From SELP01 sp035969385 (lineage in GTDB: Bacteria > Pseudomonadota > Alphaproteobacteria > Rhodobacterales > Rhodobacteraceae), in the NCBI RefSeq assembly GCF_035969385.1, contig NZ_JAYKKJ010000009.1, positions 1-64,000 of the forward strand: a stretch of 64,000 nucleotides of DNA, given 5' to 3'. Position numbers and translations under genes: made by a program. Below the pieces are notes generated by a model. The model was not told the origin of the DNA, searched no databases, and saw only the letters and a list, made by a program, of their open reading frames with translations. Below are positions 21,101 to 27,944 of this stretch, in pieces (position 1 is the stretch's first letter; every line of letters starts with the position of its first letter).

Positions 21101-21516
21101 TCGTCGCAATTGGAGGAACCGTCGCCAAGCTTCTTGGTGGAAGCTGGACGGAGAAGGACGGCAGCACGCGGCCGATGCGCGAGACGGACATCATCGTCGT
21201 CGCCCCATACAACGCACAGGTAAACGCTTTGCGGGATGCGCTTCCATCCGGCGTGCGTGTCGGCACCGTCGATAAGTTTCAGGGACAAGAGGCACCGGTC
21301 TGCCTGGTTTCCATGACCGCATCCTCCGCCGAAGAAACCTCGCGCGGGATGGAGTTTCTGTTCTCGCTGAACCGCATCAATGTCGCTGTGTCACGTGCCA
21401 AGGGGCTCGCGCTGGTATTTGGTGCGCCGCGATTGCGTGAGGCAAAATGCACCACTGTCGAGCAAATGCAGCTGGTGAATACGCTTTGCGCTCTGCCCCA
21501 GTGGCAGGGGGAATAA
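18181..21516 (+). CDS. RecB-like nuclease / RNase H-like / SF1 helicase fusion (TM0106 type)
   Basis: Multi-domain DNA-processing enzyme of 1111 residues. Residues about 20-240 are a RecB-like nuclease: DTKLK near 143 and QLVLYSDLL near 158 match the PD-(D/E)XK core, and CADCGLC...C (220-232) looks like a Cas4/AddB-type iron-sulphur site. Residues about 320-495 resemble an RNase H-like (YprB) exonuclease with FYDIEGDP and YNRIDC. The C-terminal half is a DNA2/UPF1-like SF1 helicase: Walker A GPPGTGKT near 731, DEAGQ near 848, GDPRQLPQ, then DKFQGQE and NVAVSRAKG. Such fusions occur in defence islands. The start at 18181 lacks a clear ribosome site, and GTG at 18217 is an alternative. Confidence 0.85.
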   Translation: MRQFQEQRVHRQVRKFKSHLLFSASDLMRFTGCAHATALDLMYLRGEGPKPGVDTEDAMLLQKQGDAHEMAHLDNLEDAGCTVMKIERGDLGANAEATRAALAAGPDVVFQGAFLSGNWGGWSDFLERVETPSELGPFSYEVADTKLKRKADPKHVLQLVLYSDLLAEVQGVAPEFAHVELGDGTRATLRLADYAAYARMARDRLEAFVADPQPTRPVPCADCGLCRWADHCNSVWQAEDSLFNVANISRGQVKKLEAAGVHTLEALSTLDHPVRGMAENTQARLVTQARLQQARKTGEPDFELRAPEPGKGFDLLPEPQPGDLFYDIEGDPHYEGGLEYLHGIWFDGRFQAFWAHDHDAEARALSDLLAFFRERISQYPTARIYHYAPYEITALKRLTTKYGIGEAFLDRLLRERRFVDLFAVVRGGLIGSEPNYSIKSMEVFYDRKRDGEVKTAGGSVVAYERWRETQDQQILDEIEDYNRIDCISTEELRDWLAGIRPAGPWPTLAPDAGDKEVEEDADTQALRKLLAASGLPEARQDMLFNLGVFHSREAKPAQWAVFDSAAKEEDDLLDDLDALGGLEAAGPVEPVKRSFARRYTYPEQETKLRSGKKATVPVFDSPPTTVGIESMDRRAREITVKAGPGKADLLGDQLTLHPDWPIQTGVIANALRDVIDDQCDARRYTAVDDLLSRAAPRLRSGPRGDLLGVVAPVTGTIAVVNDMDETVLPIQGPPGTGKTYVSARAILSLVRQGFRVGVASNSHEAIRNVLMGCLLALEDDDPDITLENAELAHKVGGGEDGYPDGFSGITRAQANDDPALSEAHVVGGTAWFFSRDENVQAFDWLFVDEAGQVGLANMAAMGRAARNIVLVGDPRQLPQVIQGAHPKPANLSCLDWMLGEHATVPADRGIFLPTSRRLHPEVCRFVSEQVYEGRLTSHPDTANQCVTGTALPEAGAFWVPVPHEGNAQIAQEEVVAIGGTVAKLLGGSWTEKDGSTRPMRETDIIVVAPYNAQVNALRDALPSGVRVGTVDKFQGQEAPVCLVSMTASSAEETSRGMEFLFSLNRINVAVSRAKGLALVFGAPRLREAKCTTVEQMQLVNTLCALPQWQGE

Positions 21517-21657
21517 ACCAGCCTATCAATCTTATTTGCTATCGCGCTCCATTCGTCGCGCGGAATTGCACTCAACATGTCGATTTGAGCGATGAACCGG
21601 GCCCACATCGCTGATGCGATGTTGCGGACAATGCAAATTTGTTGGGCTAAGAGGCCG

Positions 21658-22572
21658 CTAATGTACCCGAAGGTGCTCGAGCGAAATGGAATTCTGTCCT
21701 GGCCGAGCATGATAGGTGACGACGGGCCCATCGAGTCCCGCGGAATAGTCGAGGCAAAGTGCATTCTCAGCCTGAAGAAGCGGGCTGCCCGTCATCCAGT
21801 AGTGGCCGAAAAATACGGGGGTTGCGTCGCTCGGGTAGGCGGAGGTCAAAACATCGTCAGGCAGTTCACGGTCTGGTAGTTGTTCTGGGTTTGGCACCGA
21901 GATTGCGATGTCGCGCCATGAAACCGCCTTTCCGTCCCACCACTTCCTGCGAACCTCTCGTCTCTCGTGACCACCCTTGTCGACGAAGAAGAAGCCATCG
22001 GGCAGCTGAAGTTCAGGGCCTTTGAGAGCGGTTTCGACAAGCTCGAACAGCGCATGCCGTTTGTCCGCGGCCTTGATCAGCTGATCCTCTGACATGACGC
22101 CGTTCCTGGTCAGTGCTTTCAATTCTTGGATGCCTGCTTCGTTCCAGCACGCATGTACCGTCCGGAAACTGTCGAACTCGAGAAAAAGAGGAAGGGTTCG
22201 CATCCAGGCGATGGCTTCGCGGGCGTCTGATGACCCCAATGGAAACTCCTTCAGAAATGACGCGTGCTGAGCCATGTTCTTTTCAGAGTGAGCCCTGAGC
22301 GGCCCGTTCTCATCTCTGGTGTGGAAATGTATCGCGTTCAGTTCATGGTTTCCCATAACAGCGGACGCAGCGCCGGCTTCGATCATTCCCCGAACGATGC
22401 GGATCACCTCCCGATTGTCGGGTCCACGGTCAATAAAATCACCTAGAAAGACCGCATGACGCTTCGGGTCACTGTGCCGCCACGCACCGCGCCTCTCGGA
22501 GTATCCGAGATTGCGGAGAGCCCCTCTTAGTTTTCCTGCCTGTCCATGAATGTCAGGGATGATGTCATACAT
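21658..22572 (-). CDS. PPP-type metallophosphoesterase
   Basis: Calcineurin-like phosphatase of the PPP/ApaH/PrpE type, which would hydrolyse a phosphoester (protein or dinucleoside polyphosphate) using two metal ions. The metal ligands are in order: PDIHGQ at about 7-12, GDFIDRGPDN near 44-53, GNHE near 74, a VHACW histidine near 140 and GHYW near 262. The family usually has GDxHG first; here it is PDIHG. The protein is 304 residues and complete. It is the last of a tightly spaced minus-strand cluster inside the defence island, and a broken copy of its 5' part lies about 1 kb upstream. The substrate is unknown. Confidence 0.85.
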   Translation of the reverse strand: MYDIIPDIHGQAGKLRGALRNLGYSERRGAWRHSDPKRHAVFLGDFIDRGPDNREVIRIVRGMIEAGAASAVMGNHELNAIHFHTRDENGPLRAHSEKNMAQHASFLKEFPLGSSDAREAIAWMRTLPLFLEFDSFRTVHACWNEAGIQELKALTRNGVMSEDQLIKAADKRHALFELVETALKGPELQLPDGFFFVDKGGHERREVRRKWWDGKAVSWRDIAISVPNPEQLPDRELPDDVLTSAYPSDATPVFFGHYWMTGSPLLQAENALCLDYSAGLDGPVVTYHARPGQNSISLEHLRVH

Positions 22573-22629
22573 ACGGTGCTGCGCCTCTTTTGCTGCTCAA
22601 AGCACCCCGTGGCACTTTCTTAGAAGATT

Positions 22630-23373
22630 TCATTTTACAATCGTCCAGCCTTCTTCGGTGGCGAAGCTTCTTTGCGCATCTTCAAGACTTGCCCATGGAC
22701 CATCGTATCGGAATACCACCCCACCATCAGAGTGCGACAGCGCGACAAATTGTGTTGGTTGCGAGGCGCAGCGCACCTCAAAAACATTGACCAGAGCGAA
22801 TCCATCGAAGGTGCTGGCAACCCAGACAACCTGCTCATTTTCGCGCAGTTCAGTTTCCACCGGAAAGTCATCGCCCCCCGAAGACTCTTCAGCATCAATG
22901 AGACCTTGAGCTTCCTGAATAAGTTTCGAAACCAGTTCGTTAGGTTCGACAGTCTCCGGCGGTGGAAGAAGGCTTTCCAGGAACGCCTGATAGGCTCCGC
23001 CGCCGCTGTTCGAGAGCCGCTCCCTCGCATATCTTTCCAGCATCGCGGTTGCTGCGGCTTTGCGTGAGGGTGCGCCTTCGACAACGGCTTCACAGGACCA
23101 CGTCCATGTTCCCCAGTTATCATCCCAATCCAGCTCCAGAAGCGCATAGCAATCGGCGCGATCAGGGACCTCTGCCACTAGAAGCGAGCGTTCAGAGCGC
23201 CATGAGTGATGTGGGGAGTCGTCAATCTCATTTTCATACTCAGCGACCTCATGCGCGATGACCGGAAGGCGGTCGATCTCCTCGTCCTTGTATGCCGAAG
23301 TGCCCGCATCCTCGTCATCACTATCAGGAAGAAGCAGTGCCTCGATTTCAGAAAACTCTTCGATAAATGTCAT
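22630..23373 (-). CDS. Hypothetical acidic protein
   Basis: I do not recognise this 247-residue protein. It begins with a very acidic stretch (DSDDEDAG), has a Trp-rich middle (LELDWDDNWGTWTW near 78-92) and a C-terminal segment reminiscent of small beta-sheet domains (GGVVFRYDGPWASLEDAQRSF, in part). No signal peptide or membrane segment is seen. The ribosome site AAAGGA is 9 nt before the ATG. The gene starts 12 nt after the stop of the truncated phosphatase copy and ends 57 nt before the intact phosphatase gene, so all three are probably on one transcript. Confidence 0.7.
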   Translation of the reverse strand: MTFIEEFSEIEALLLPDSDDEDAGTSAYKDEEIDRLPVIAHEVAEYENEIDDSPHHSWRSERSLLVAEVPDRADCYALLELDWDDNWGTWTWSCEAVVEGAPSRKAAATAMLERYARERLSNSGGGAYQAFLESLLPPPETVEPNELVSKLIQEAQGLIDAEESSGGDDFPVETELRENEQVVWVASTFDGFALVNVFEVRCASQPTQFVALSHSDGGVVFRYDGPWASLEDAQRSFATEEGWTIVK

Positions 23374-23385
23374 CTGCTAATCCTT

Positions 23386-23583
23386 TCATTCACACGCAAA
23401 ACGATTGGCTCGAATGAGCTCCCGATTGTCGAGGCCGAAGTCAATGAAATCAATGATATTAATGACGTGGCGTTTCGGTTGGCTGTGACGCCAGGCTCCG
23501 TTTCCCTCGACGTAGCCGAGATTGCTCAGTGCGATTTTGAGTTTTCCTGCCTGGCCGTGAATGTCAGGACTTATATCGTGCAT
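23386..23583 (-). pseudogene. Truncated, diverged copy of the metallophosphoesterase N-terminus
   Basis: The 65 residues align without gaps to the first 60 of the phosphatase at 21658-22572 (both have PDIHGQAGKL, ALxNLGY, GAWRHSxPKRH and DFID). The second metal motif GDFIDRGPDN has become IDFIDFGLDN, so Gly, Arg and Pro of the motif are lost. The rest of the enzyme is missing: the frame ends in FACE-stop. It keeps an intact frame and a strong ribosome site (AAGGAAAGG), so it may still be translated. The flanking upstream bases also resemble those ahead of the intact gene (both contain gcaccc after gctc), which points to a segmental duplication. Confidence 0.8.
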
Positions 23584-23637
23584 CCAACGTTCCTTTCCTT
23601 ATTTTTGGTTTCTGCTCAGCACCCTGAATGGCGCTTC

Positions 23638-24267
23638 TCATTCGTCGTTATCGTCTGAAGACTGTCTGATTTGCTCTTCGAGCCATTTTTCATTTTGGTG
23701 ATCGAAGTATGCTGCGAGCTCGGGGTAAAACTCCGAGGACGCTGTCGCAAAATTGAAGATTTCGTCGGCATTGGACCCATCGAAGTTCAAATCTCTGTAG
23801 TCATCGATGAGGCCGTTTTCGTCGATGATAGCTATGACCTGCCGCATCGACAGTGGGCTCTTGGCCCAGCGCGGCTTCACGGTGAAACGTTCTGGCGGTT
23901 CCTGCTCCATGTATTCATCGACCAGTCGGAAATAGATCCGTTCCCCAGAGCGCCGCGCCCTGATCGAAAAGACGTCCATCGTTACCGATCGCAAGGTGAC
24001 CCGCGCTATCTCCACTTCATCCGGGCGGAGAGGGGGAAGATACTCCCCGCCCATGAGCCAGGGATGGATTGAACCTTGTATTGATCGGGCCGTGCTATCG
24101 AGCGTTGGTTCGGTGGGCACGGCGAGGTCTGATCCAGAAGCGGCCTCATTCTTGGCTGCCTGCCTTCGAAGTTCTCCGGTGATGTGGCTTCCGAAGTAGG
24201 AAGCCAGGCTCTGTGGGCCCCAGTAGGATTTGGGTCTGAAGTCGAGATCGAAATCTTCTGACATCAT
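23638..24267 (-). CDS. Hypothetical protein
   Basis: An unrecognised soluble protein of 209 residues. The N-terminus has DLDFRPKSYWGPQSLASYFGS; a central part is mixed beta-sheet (VEIARVTLRSVTMDVFSIRAR, in part), followed by a segment mentioning a predicted disordered acidic tail (SSDDNDE). The pattern YFRLVDEY and YRDLNFDGSNADEIFNF looks like a conserved small-domain protein, but I can name no family. It lies 54 nt upstream of the truncated phosphatase copy and 34 nt after the zinc-finger-like gene, all on the minus strand. Confidence 0.65.
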   Translation of the reverse strand: MMSEDFDLDFRPKSYWGPQSLASYFGSHITGELRRQAAKNEAASGSDLAVPTEPTLDSTARSIQGSIHPWLMGGEYLPPLRPDEVEIARVTLRSVTMDVFSIRARRSGERIYFRLVDEYMEQEPPERFTVKPRWAKSPLSMRQVIAIIDENGLIDDYRDLNFDGSNADEIFNFATASSEFYPELAAYFDHQNEKWLEEQIRQSSDDNDE

Positions 24268-24301
24268 GGTTTCTCCAGAATTTTTGTATCTTCTCAGAAT
24301 T

Positions 24302-24544
24302 TCAATGTTCAGGCAGCCAGCCTTGCTGTCTGGCGTACTTGGCGGCGCCTACAGCCGGGAGATGGGCCCAGTTGAGATCGGAAGGCCGTATCTCGATGTC
24401 GTATTCTTCGTTCCAGGCCCGCCCACATCGGTTGCACTTGTGGCCATCGGTCAAGCCGTGCATCCAGATCATCTCGACGTCCCAGCTTCCGCAAATGCAC
24501 AACGCCCGCGGGGGCAGGGTCCCTTTTCGTACACAGCAGGTCAT
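24302..24544 (-). CDS. Small Cys-rich (zinc-ribbon-like) protein
   Basis: An 80-residue protein with CIC near 17-19 and a CNRCGRAW knuckle near 41-48, a plausible zinc ribbon, then a DLNWAHLPAVG segment. The start at 24544 overlaps the stop of the upstream Tat-type gene in an ATGA arrangement; the longer frame starting at 24589 would overlap that gene without a ribosome site. The function is unknown. A role as a DNA- or protein-binding accessory is possible but not shown. Confidence 0.6.
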   Translation of the reverse strand: MTCCVRKGTLPPRALCICGSWDVEMIWMHGLTDGHKCNRCGRAWNEEYDIEIRPSDLNWAHLPAVGAAKYARQQGWLPEH

Positions 24545-25143
24545 CGTTCCACCTCGCCGAAGGCGTTGCCGACGTCGATGACAACCCAATTTGTACGTTC
24601 AGCGACTTCAGCCCTGAGGTGAGGCAGACACCAGTCACCATCAAGCTTGGCCGTCGCGTATCTCGGTGTGCTCGGGTGTTCTCCCAGTTCAAGCCCTACG
24701 TCCGGGATACGGGCGCCCAAGGGGCCGGTGATTTGGTCGCTGAAAAGATCGTACAGAAGGTCGTGAGCTTCCGTTTCGGGCCGGTAGTTTGCATGCCAAA
24801 TGCGAAACGCGGGATCTTCGAACTCGGTTGGCTCGTAGAGATCCTCTTTCGCAAACCAGCCTTCTTCGATCATACGCCAATGATCCGGTTGTTGCAGGAC
24901 GAGATCGGTGCCTGGGCCGAATGCCCGCTCAAGAGCCTCTGGCTTGATCAGTTTCGATGGCGTCTCAGGGCCGTCGCTAAAGAGCAGTAGCCGACCGTCA
25001 CCGGTTTGTTTGGTAAACAGTGTCCGTACCCGTGGCTGGGCTTTCAGGGGTGAGCGGGTGTCTTGCTCCCCTGCGGCATGCACAGCCAATGGGCTAGACG
25101 CAGTGGCGGCAGTTGTGGCGATGAAATCTCGACGTGTAATCAT
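24541..25143 (-). CDS. Hypothetical protein with Tat-like signal peptide
   Basis: 200 residues starting with ITRRDFIATTAATA, a twin-arginine signal (RRDFI) with an AHAAG-like cleavage region near 22, so it is probably exported folded. The mature part is acidic and contains LLLFSDGPETPSKL and WHANYRPETEAHDLLYDL; I recognise no family. The start at 25143 is chosen over a longer frame because of AAGGAG 8 nt upstream and because the signal peptide begins there. It is the first gene of the six-gene cluster, and its stop is coupled to the next start. Confidence 0.65.
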   Translation of the reverse strand: MITRRDFIATTAATASSPLAVHAAGEQDTRSPLKAQPRVRTLFTKQTGDGRLLLFSDGPETPSKLIKPEALERAFGPGTDLVLQQPDHWRMIEEGWFAKEDLYEPTEFEDPAFRIWHANYRPETEAHDLLYDLFSDQITGPLGARIPDVGLELGEHPSTPRYATAKLDGDWCLPHLRAEVAERTNWVVIDVGNAFGEVER

Positions 25144-25477
25144 TGCGGTCTCCTTGTTCGAGACCGGCAGGACAATCGCTTGTGGATGAGGCCAACCCAT
25201 TAGTTGCCGATCTGGCCGCATCCCCTTTCGGGCGACCACCTTGCCGGGTTTGGCAGGTTGGCGGAGGCATAGCCTCACTCTTGATGCACTTTTAAACGTA
25301 TGTGTAGTCGCGCCGGTTTTCAATGGGCGAACGCCAATCGAAGTATTTCTTCCCGCATCTTCTCGAAAGAATCCGCAGTAAATGACATCGCCATCGGAGA
25401 GAGTTCGCGACCAGTTCGATTCCCTCCGCCATCCTACCATATGATGCCGGTCATTTCGTCGTCTTGCCCTGGAAATC
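25144..25477. other. Gene-free stretch between the island and narR
   Basis: This 334-nt stretch has no convincing gene. It contains the upstream region of the six-gene cluster. At 25411-25434 the sequence has a T-loop-like gttcgatt followed by ccctccgcca, which recalls the 3' end of serine tRNAs, but the T-stem does not pair. GC content rises from here towards narR, so the island edge is probably here. Confidence 0.35.
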
Positions 25478-26182
25478 CTATTCTTGGGCGGGGACACCGT
25501 CGATCAGCGGATTGGGTTTCGCGAAGGCCCGAAGCACCTCGATGTCCCCGATGATGATCCGCCGCCCGTCGACCGAGACCCCATAGAGCGAAAGGCTCTT
25601 GAAGGCTCGGCTGAGGTTTTCCGGCGTCATCCCAAGAAGGGACGACAGGGTCCGCTTTTCGAACGGCAGGTCGAATTGCAGGGCGCTGCCGTTGCTGTTG
25701 GACTGTCGCAAGAGGTAGTTGGCCAGCCGTTCCAGAGACGTTCGTAGTTTGACGTTCTTGTGGGATTTGACGACGCCCCGATAGCATTGGGCAAGCTCGG
25801 TCACGATCGCCCGCGCGAAATCATTGTCCGCGTCAAAGGCGGCGCGCACGTCCTGGCTTGGGATCAGGGCGATCCGGCTTTTTTCGATTGTCCGGGCGGA
25901 CATCAGATAGGGGGCATTCTTGATCGTCGCGGCAAGGATGAATGTGGAAATCGGACGGATGATCGCCATGGTGGTTTCGCGGTTGTTCCAGCTTGAAAAC
26001 AGTTCGACGGCGCCGCTTAGGACGACATGCAGGAAATCGCTGGTTTCGCCTTCGTGGATCATGTCGATTTGGGGCGGGAAGTTCTGAACGTAGGACCCGC
26101 GCATCAGGTCGTCGAACTTGTCCCGCGACATTTTTTCGAACAGATGCAGCCGACGCACGTCGTCATAATATGATTTTGGCAT
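25478..26182 (-). CDS. narR: Crp/Fnr-family nitrate-respiration regulator (NarR-like)
   Basis: Transcription factor of the Crp/Fnr family. An N-terminal cyclic-nucleotide-binding-like beta roll (about 20-130) is followed by a dimerisation helix and a C-terminal helix-turn-helix with TPENLSRAF, giving the E--SR recognition residues of FNR that read TTGAT half-sites. FNR's N-terminal iron-sulphur cysteines are absent. This matches NarR of Paracoccus, which lacks the cluster, responds to nitrate/nitrite and activates narK and narGHJI; it is also encoded divergently next to narK there. An NnrR/Dnr-type nitric-oxide regulator is the alternative. 234 residues. Confidence 0.75.
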   Translation of the reverse strand: MPKSYYDDVRRLHLFEKMSRDKFDDLMRGSYVQNFPPQIDMIHEGETSDFLHVVLSGAVELFSSWNNRETTMAIIRPISTFILAATIKNAPYLMSARTIEKSRIALIPSQDVRAAFDADNDFARAIVTELAQCYRGVVKSHKNVKLRTSLERLANYLLRQSNSNGSALQFDLPFEKRTLSSLLGMTPENLSRAFKSLSLYGVSVDGRRIIIGDIEVLRAFAKPNPLIDGVPAQE

Positions 26183-26341
26183 TGGCTGACATCCCCAGGT
26201 CCGTGGTCGCCAAGGTGCGTCTCCTGATTGATATTTGTCAAGCGACGAGTTGACAGGTTTATGCGCTCGGTTTGATGAGTCGCTGCCGTTTGGTTGATGA
26301 ATTTCTGTAAGTCATTTATTTTAAGGGGAAAAAATGAAAAT

Positions 26342-26355
26342 CTGATCCAGATCAA
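26342..26355 (+). promoter_or_regulatory. FNR/NarR-type operator upstream of narK
   Basis: CTGAT-CCAG-ATCAA matches the FNR consensus TTGAT-N4-ATCAA at 9 of 10 positions. Its centre is 86 nt before the narK ATG at 26435. A class II position at -41.5 would place the transcript start near 26390. The adjacent regulator carries the matching E--SR helix. Confidence 0.7.
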
Positions 26356-26434
26356 ACACGGGGTGCCCCATGTCCCCCATCACGGTCCCAACCCAAGAGA
26401 GGCGCATGACTCGCCTGAAATTGGAGGGACAGAG

Positions 26435-27847
26435 ATGGAACTACAGAACAAGGCCACGGCATTGTGGTCGAATTTCCTTAACGTGAGGATGCCGCAGATC
26501 AGAACATTCCACATGACGTGGTTCGCGTTCTTCTCGTGCTTCTTTGCATGGTTCGGGATCGCGCCGCTGATGGCGGTGGTGCGGGACGAATTGCAACTGA
26601 CCAAGGATCAGATCGGCTGGGCCATTATCGGGTCGGTCTCGATCACAATCTTCGCGCGGCTGTTCATCGGCTGGCTGTGCGACCGGATCGGGCCCCGGAA
26701 GGCCTATACATGGCTTTTGATCCTCGGTGCCTTCCCGGTGATGGGCATCGGCCTGTCGTGGAACTTTGAAAGCTTCCTGATCTTCCGGGTTCTGATCGGT
26801 GGGATCGGGGCGTCCTTCGTCATCACCCAATACCACACCAGCGTGATGTTCGCGCCGAATGTGGTGGGCCAGGCGAACGCGACCTCGGCCGGGTGGGGCA
26901 ACCTTGGCGGCGGTGTCACGCAGTTTGTCATGCCTCTTCTGTTCTCGGTCTTTGTTGTGGGCTTTGGGTTCTCCGAGGCGGTCGGCTGGCGCCTGTCCAT
27001 GGTCGTCGTCGGCGTCATCATCTTCCTGATCGGGATCGCCTATTACTTCCTCACGCAGGATGCGCCGGACGGCAACTTTGACGACCTGCGCGCCAAGGGC
27101 ATGATGGAAGAAAAGAAGAAGGTCACGGGCAACTACATGCAGGCGTTGAAGGACCCGAGGGTCTGGGTGCTGTTCGTGATCTACGGGGCCTGTTTCGGGA
27201 TCGAACTGACGGTCAACAACGTGGCCGCCCTCTACTTCGCCGACTACTTCGACCTGAGCCTGATCGCCGCCGGTTTCGTCGCTGCCTCTTTCGGCCTGAT
27301 GAACCTTTTCGCCCGCACGCTGGGCGGGATCTTCGGTGACAACTTCGGCGCACTCTGGGGGCTGCGGGGCCGCAGCTTCTGGCTGTTCATCTGCCTGCTG
27401 TTCGAAGGCTGCGCGCTGATGGTGTTCAGTCAGATGCAGGTGTTGTTCCTGGCTCTGCCGGCGCTGATCGTCTTCTCGCTGTTCACGCAGATGTCCGAAG
27501 GCGCGACCTACTCGGTGGTTCCCTTCATCAACAAGAAGGCCCTTGGCGCGGTTGCCGGCGTGGTCGGGGCAGGGGGGAATGCCGGGGCGGTTCTGGCGGG
27601 CTTCCTGTTCAAGAACATGATCGACTGGAGCCAGGCCTTCCTGATCCTCGGGATCATCGTCACCTGCGCTTCTTTCCTTGCCTTCTTCGTCCGCTTCTCG
27701 ACCCGGCAGGAAGACGAAGAGCGCGCCAATTTCGCCGCCGCGAACATCAACACGCTGCGGGCCAAGGCCGAACGCGCGAACGCCGCCCTCGAAGAAGGGC
27801 TTCAGGCCATCGCCCGGACCAAGACCACGCAACATCCGGCCAGCTAG
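26435..27847 (+). CDS. narK: Nitrate transporter NarK1-type (MFS)
   Basis: Inner-membrane major-facilitator transporter, probably the nitrate/proton symporter (NarK1) type that starts nitrate uptake for the cytoplasmic-facing NarG. About 12 membrane segments are visible, with the nitrate signature GWGNLGGGV near 144 and the second Gly-rich signature GAGGNAGAVLAG near 378. I placed the start at 26435 (GGAGG at 26423) rather than at an upstream in-frame ATG at 26294, because the FNR site lies between them. The extra C-terminal 50 residues are charged. In Paracoccus NarK1 and NarK2 are one fused protein; here they are separate genes. Confidence 0.88.
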   Translation: MELQNKATALWSNFLNVRMPQIRTFHMTWFAFFSCFFAWFGIAPLMAVVRDELQLTKDQIGWAIIGSVSITIFARLFIGWLCDRIGPRKAYTWLLILGAFPVMGIGLSWNFESFLIFRVLIGGIGASFVITQYHTSVMFAPNVVGQANATSAGWGNLGGGVTQFVMPLLFSVFVVGFGFSEAVGWRLSMVVVGVIIFLIGIAYYFLTQDAPDGNFDDLRAKGMMEEKKKVTGNYMQALKDPRVWVLFVIYGACFGIELTVNNVAALYFADYFDLSLIAAGFVAASFGLMNLFARTLGGIFGDNFGALWGLRGRSFWLFICLLFEGCALMVFSQMQVLFLALPALIVFSLFTQMSEGATYSVVPFINKKALGAVAGVVGAGGNAGAVLAGFLFKNMIDWSQAFLILGIIVTCASFLAFFVRFSTRQEDEERANFAAANINTLRAKAERANAALEEGLQAIARTKTTQHPAS

Positions 27848-27944
27848 GCCGATACACGGGGCGGTCGGCGAACTGGCCGCCCCACACAGAAAACGCCAAC
27901 CCGCGAGGACATCACAATGGCGATCACCGCAACATCCGGCCAGC
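27828..27944 (+). repeat. 17-bp direct repeat, copies exactly 100 bp apart
   Basis: cgcaacatccggccagc occurs at 27828-27844 (end of narK1) and again at 27928-27944 (start of narK2). The copies are read in different frames, so protein constraint does not explain the identity. Confidence 0.85.

Noticed and set aside
21279..21764. Antisense frame over the end of the helicase gene and into the phosphatase
   Set aside because: Overlaps two well-supported genes; only the middle part (about 140 nt) is free, with no start signal.
25405..25434. tRNA-like 3' end as island attachment site
   Set aside because: gttcgatt and ccctccgcca look like a serine tRNA end, but the T-stem does not pair and no matching copy is seen at the left side of the island. 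Not enough to call an att site.
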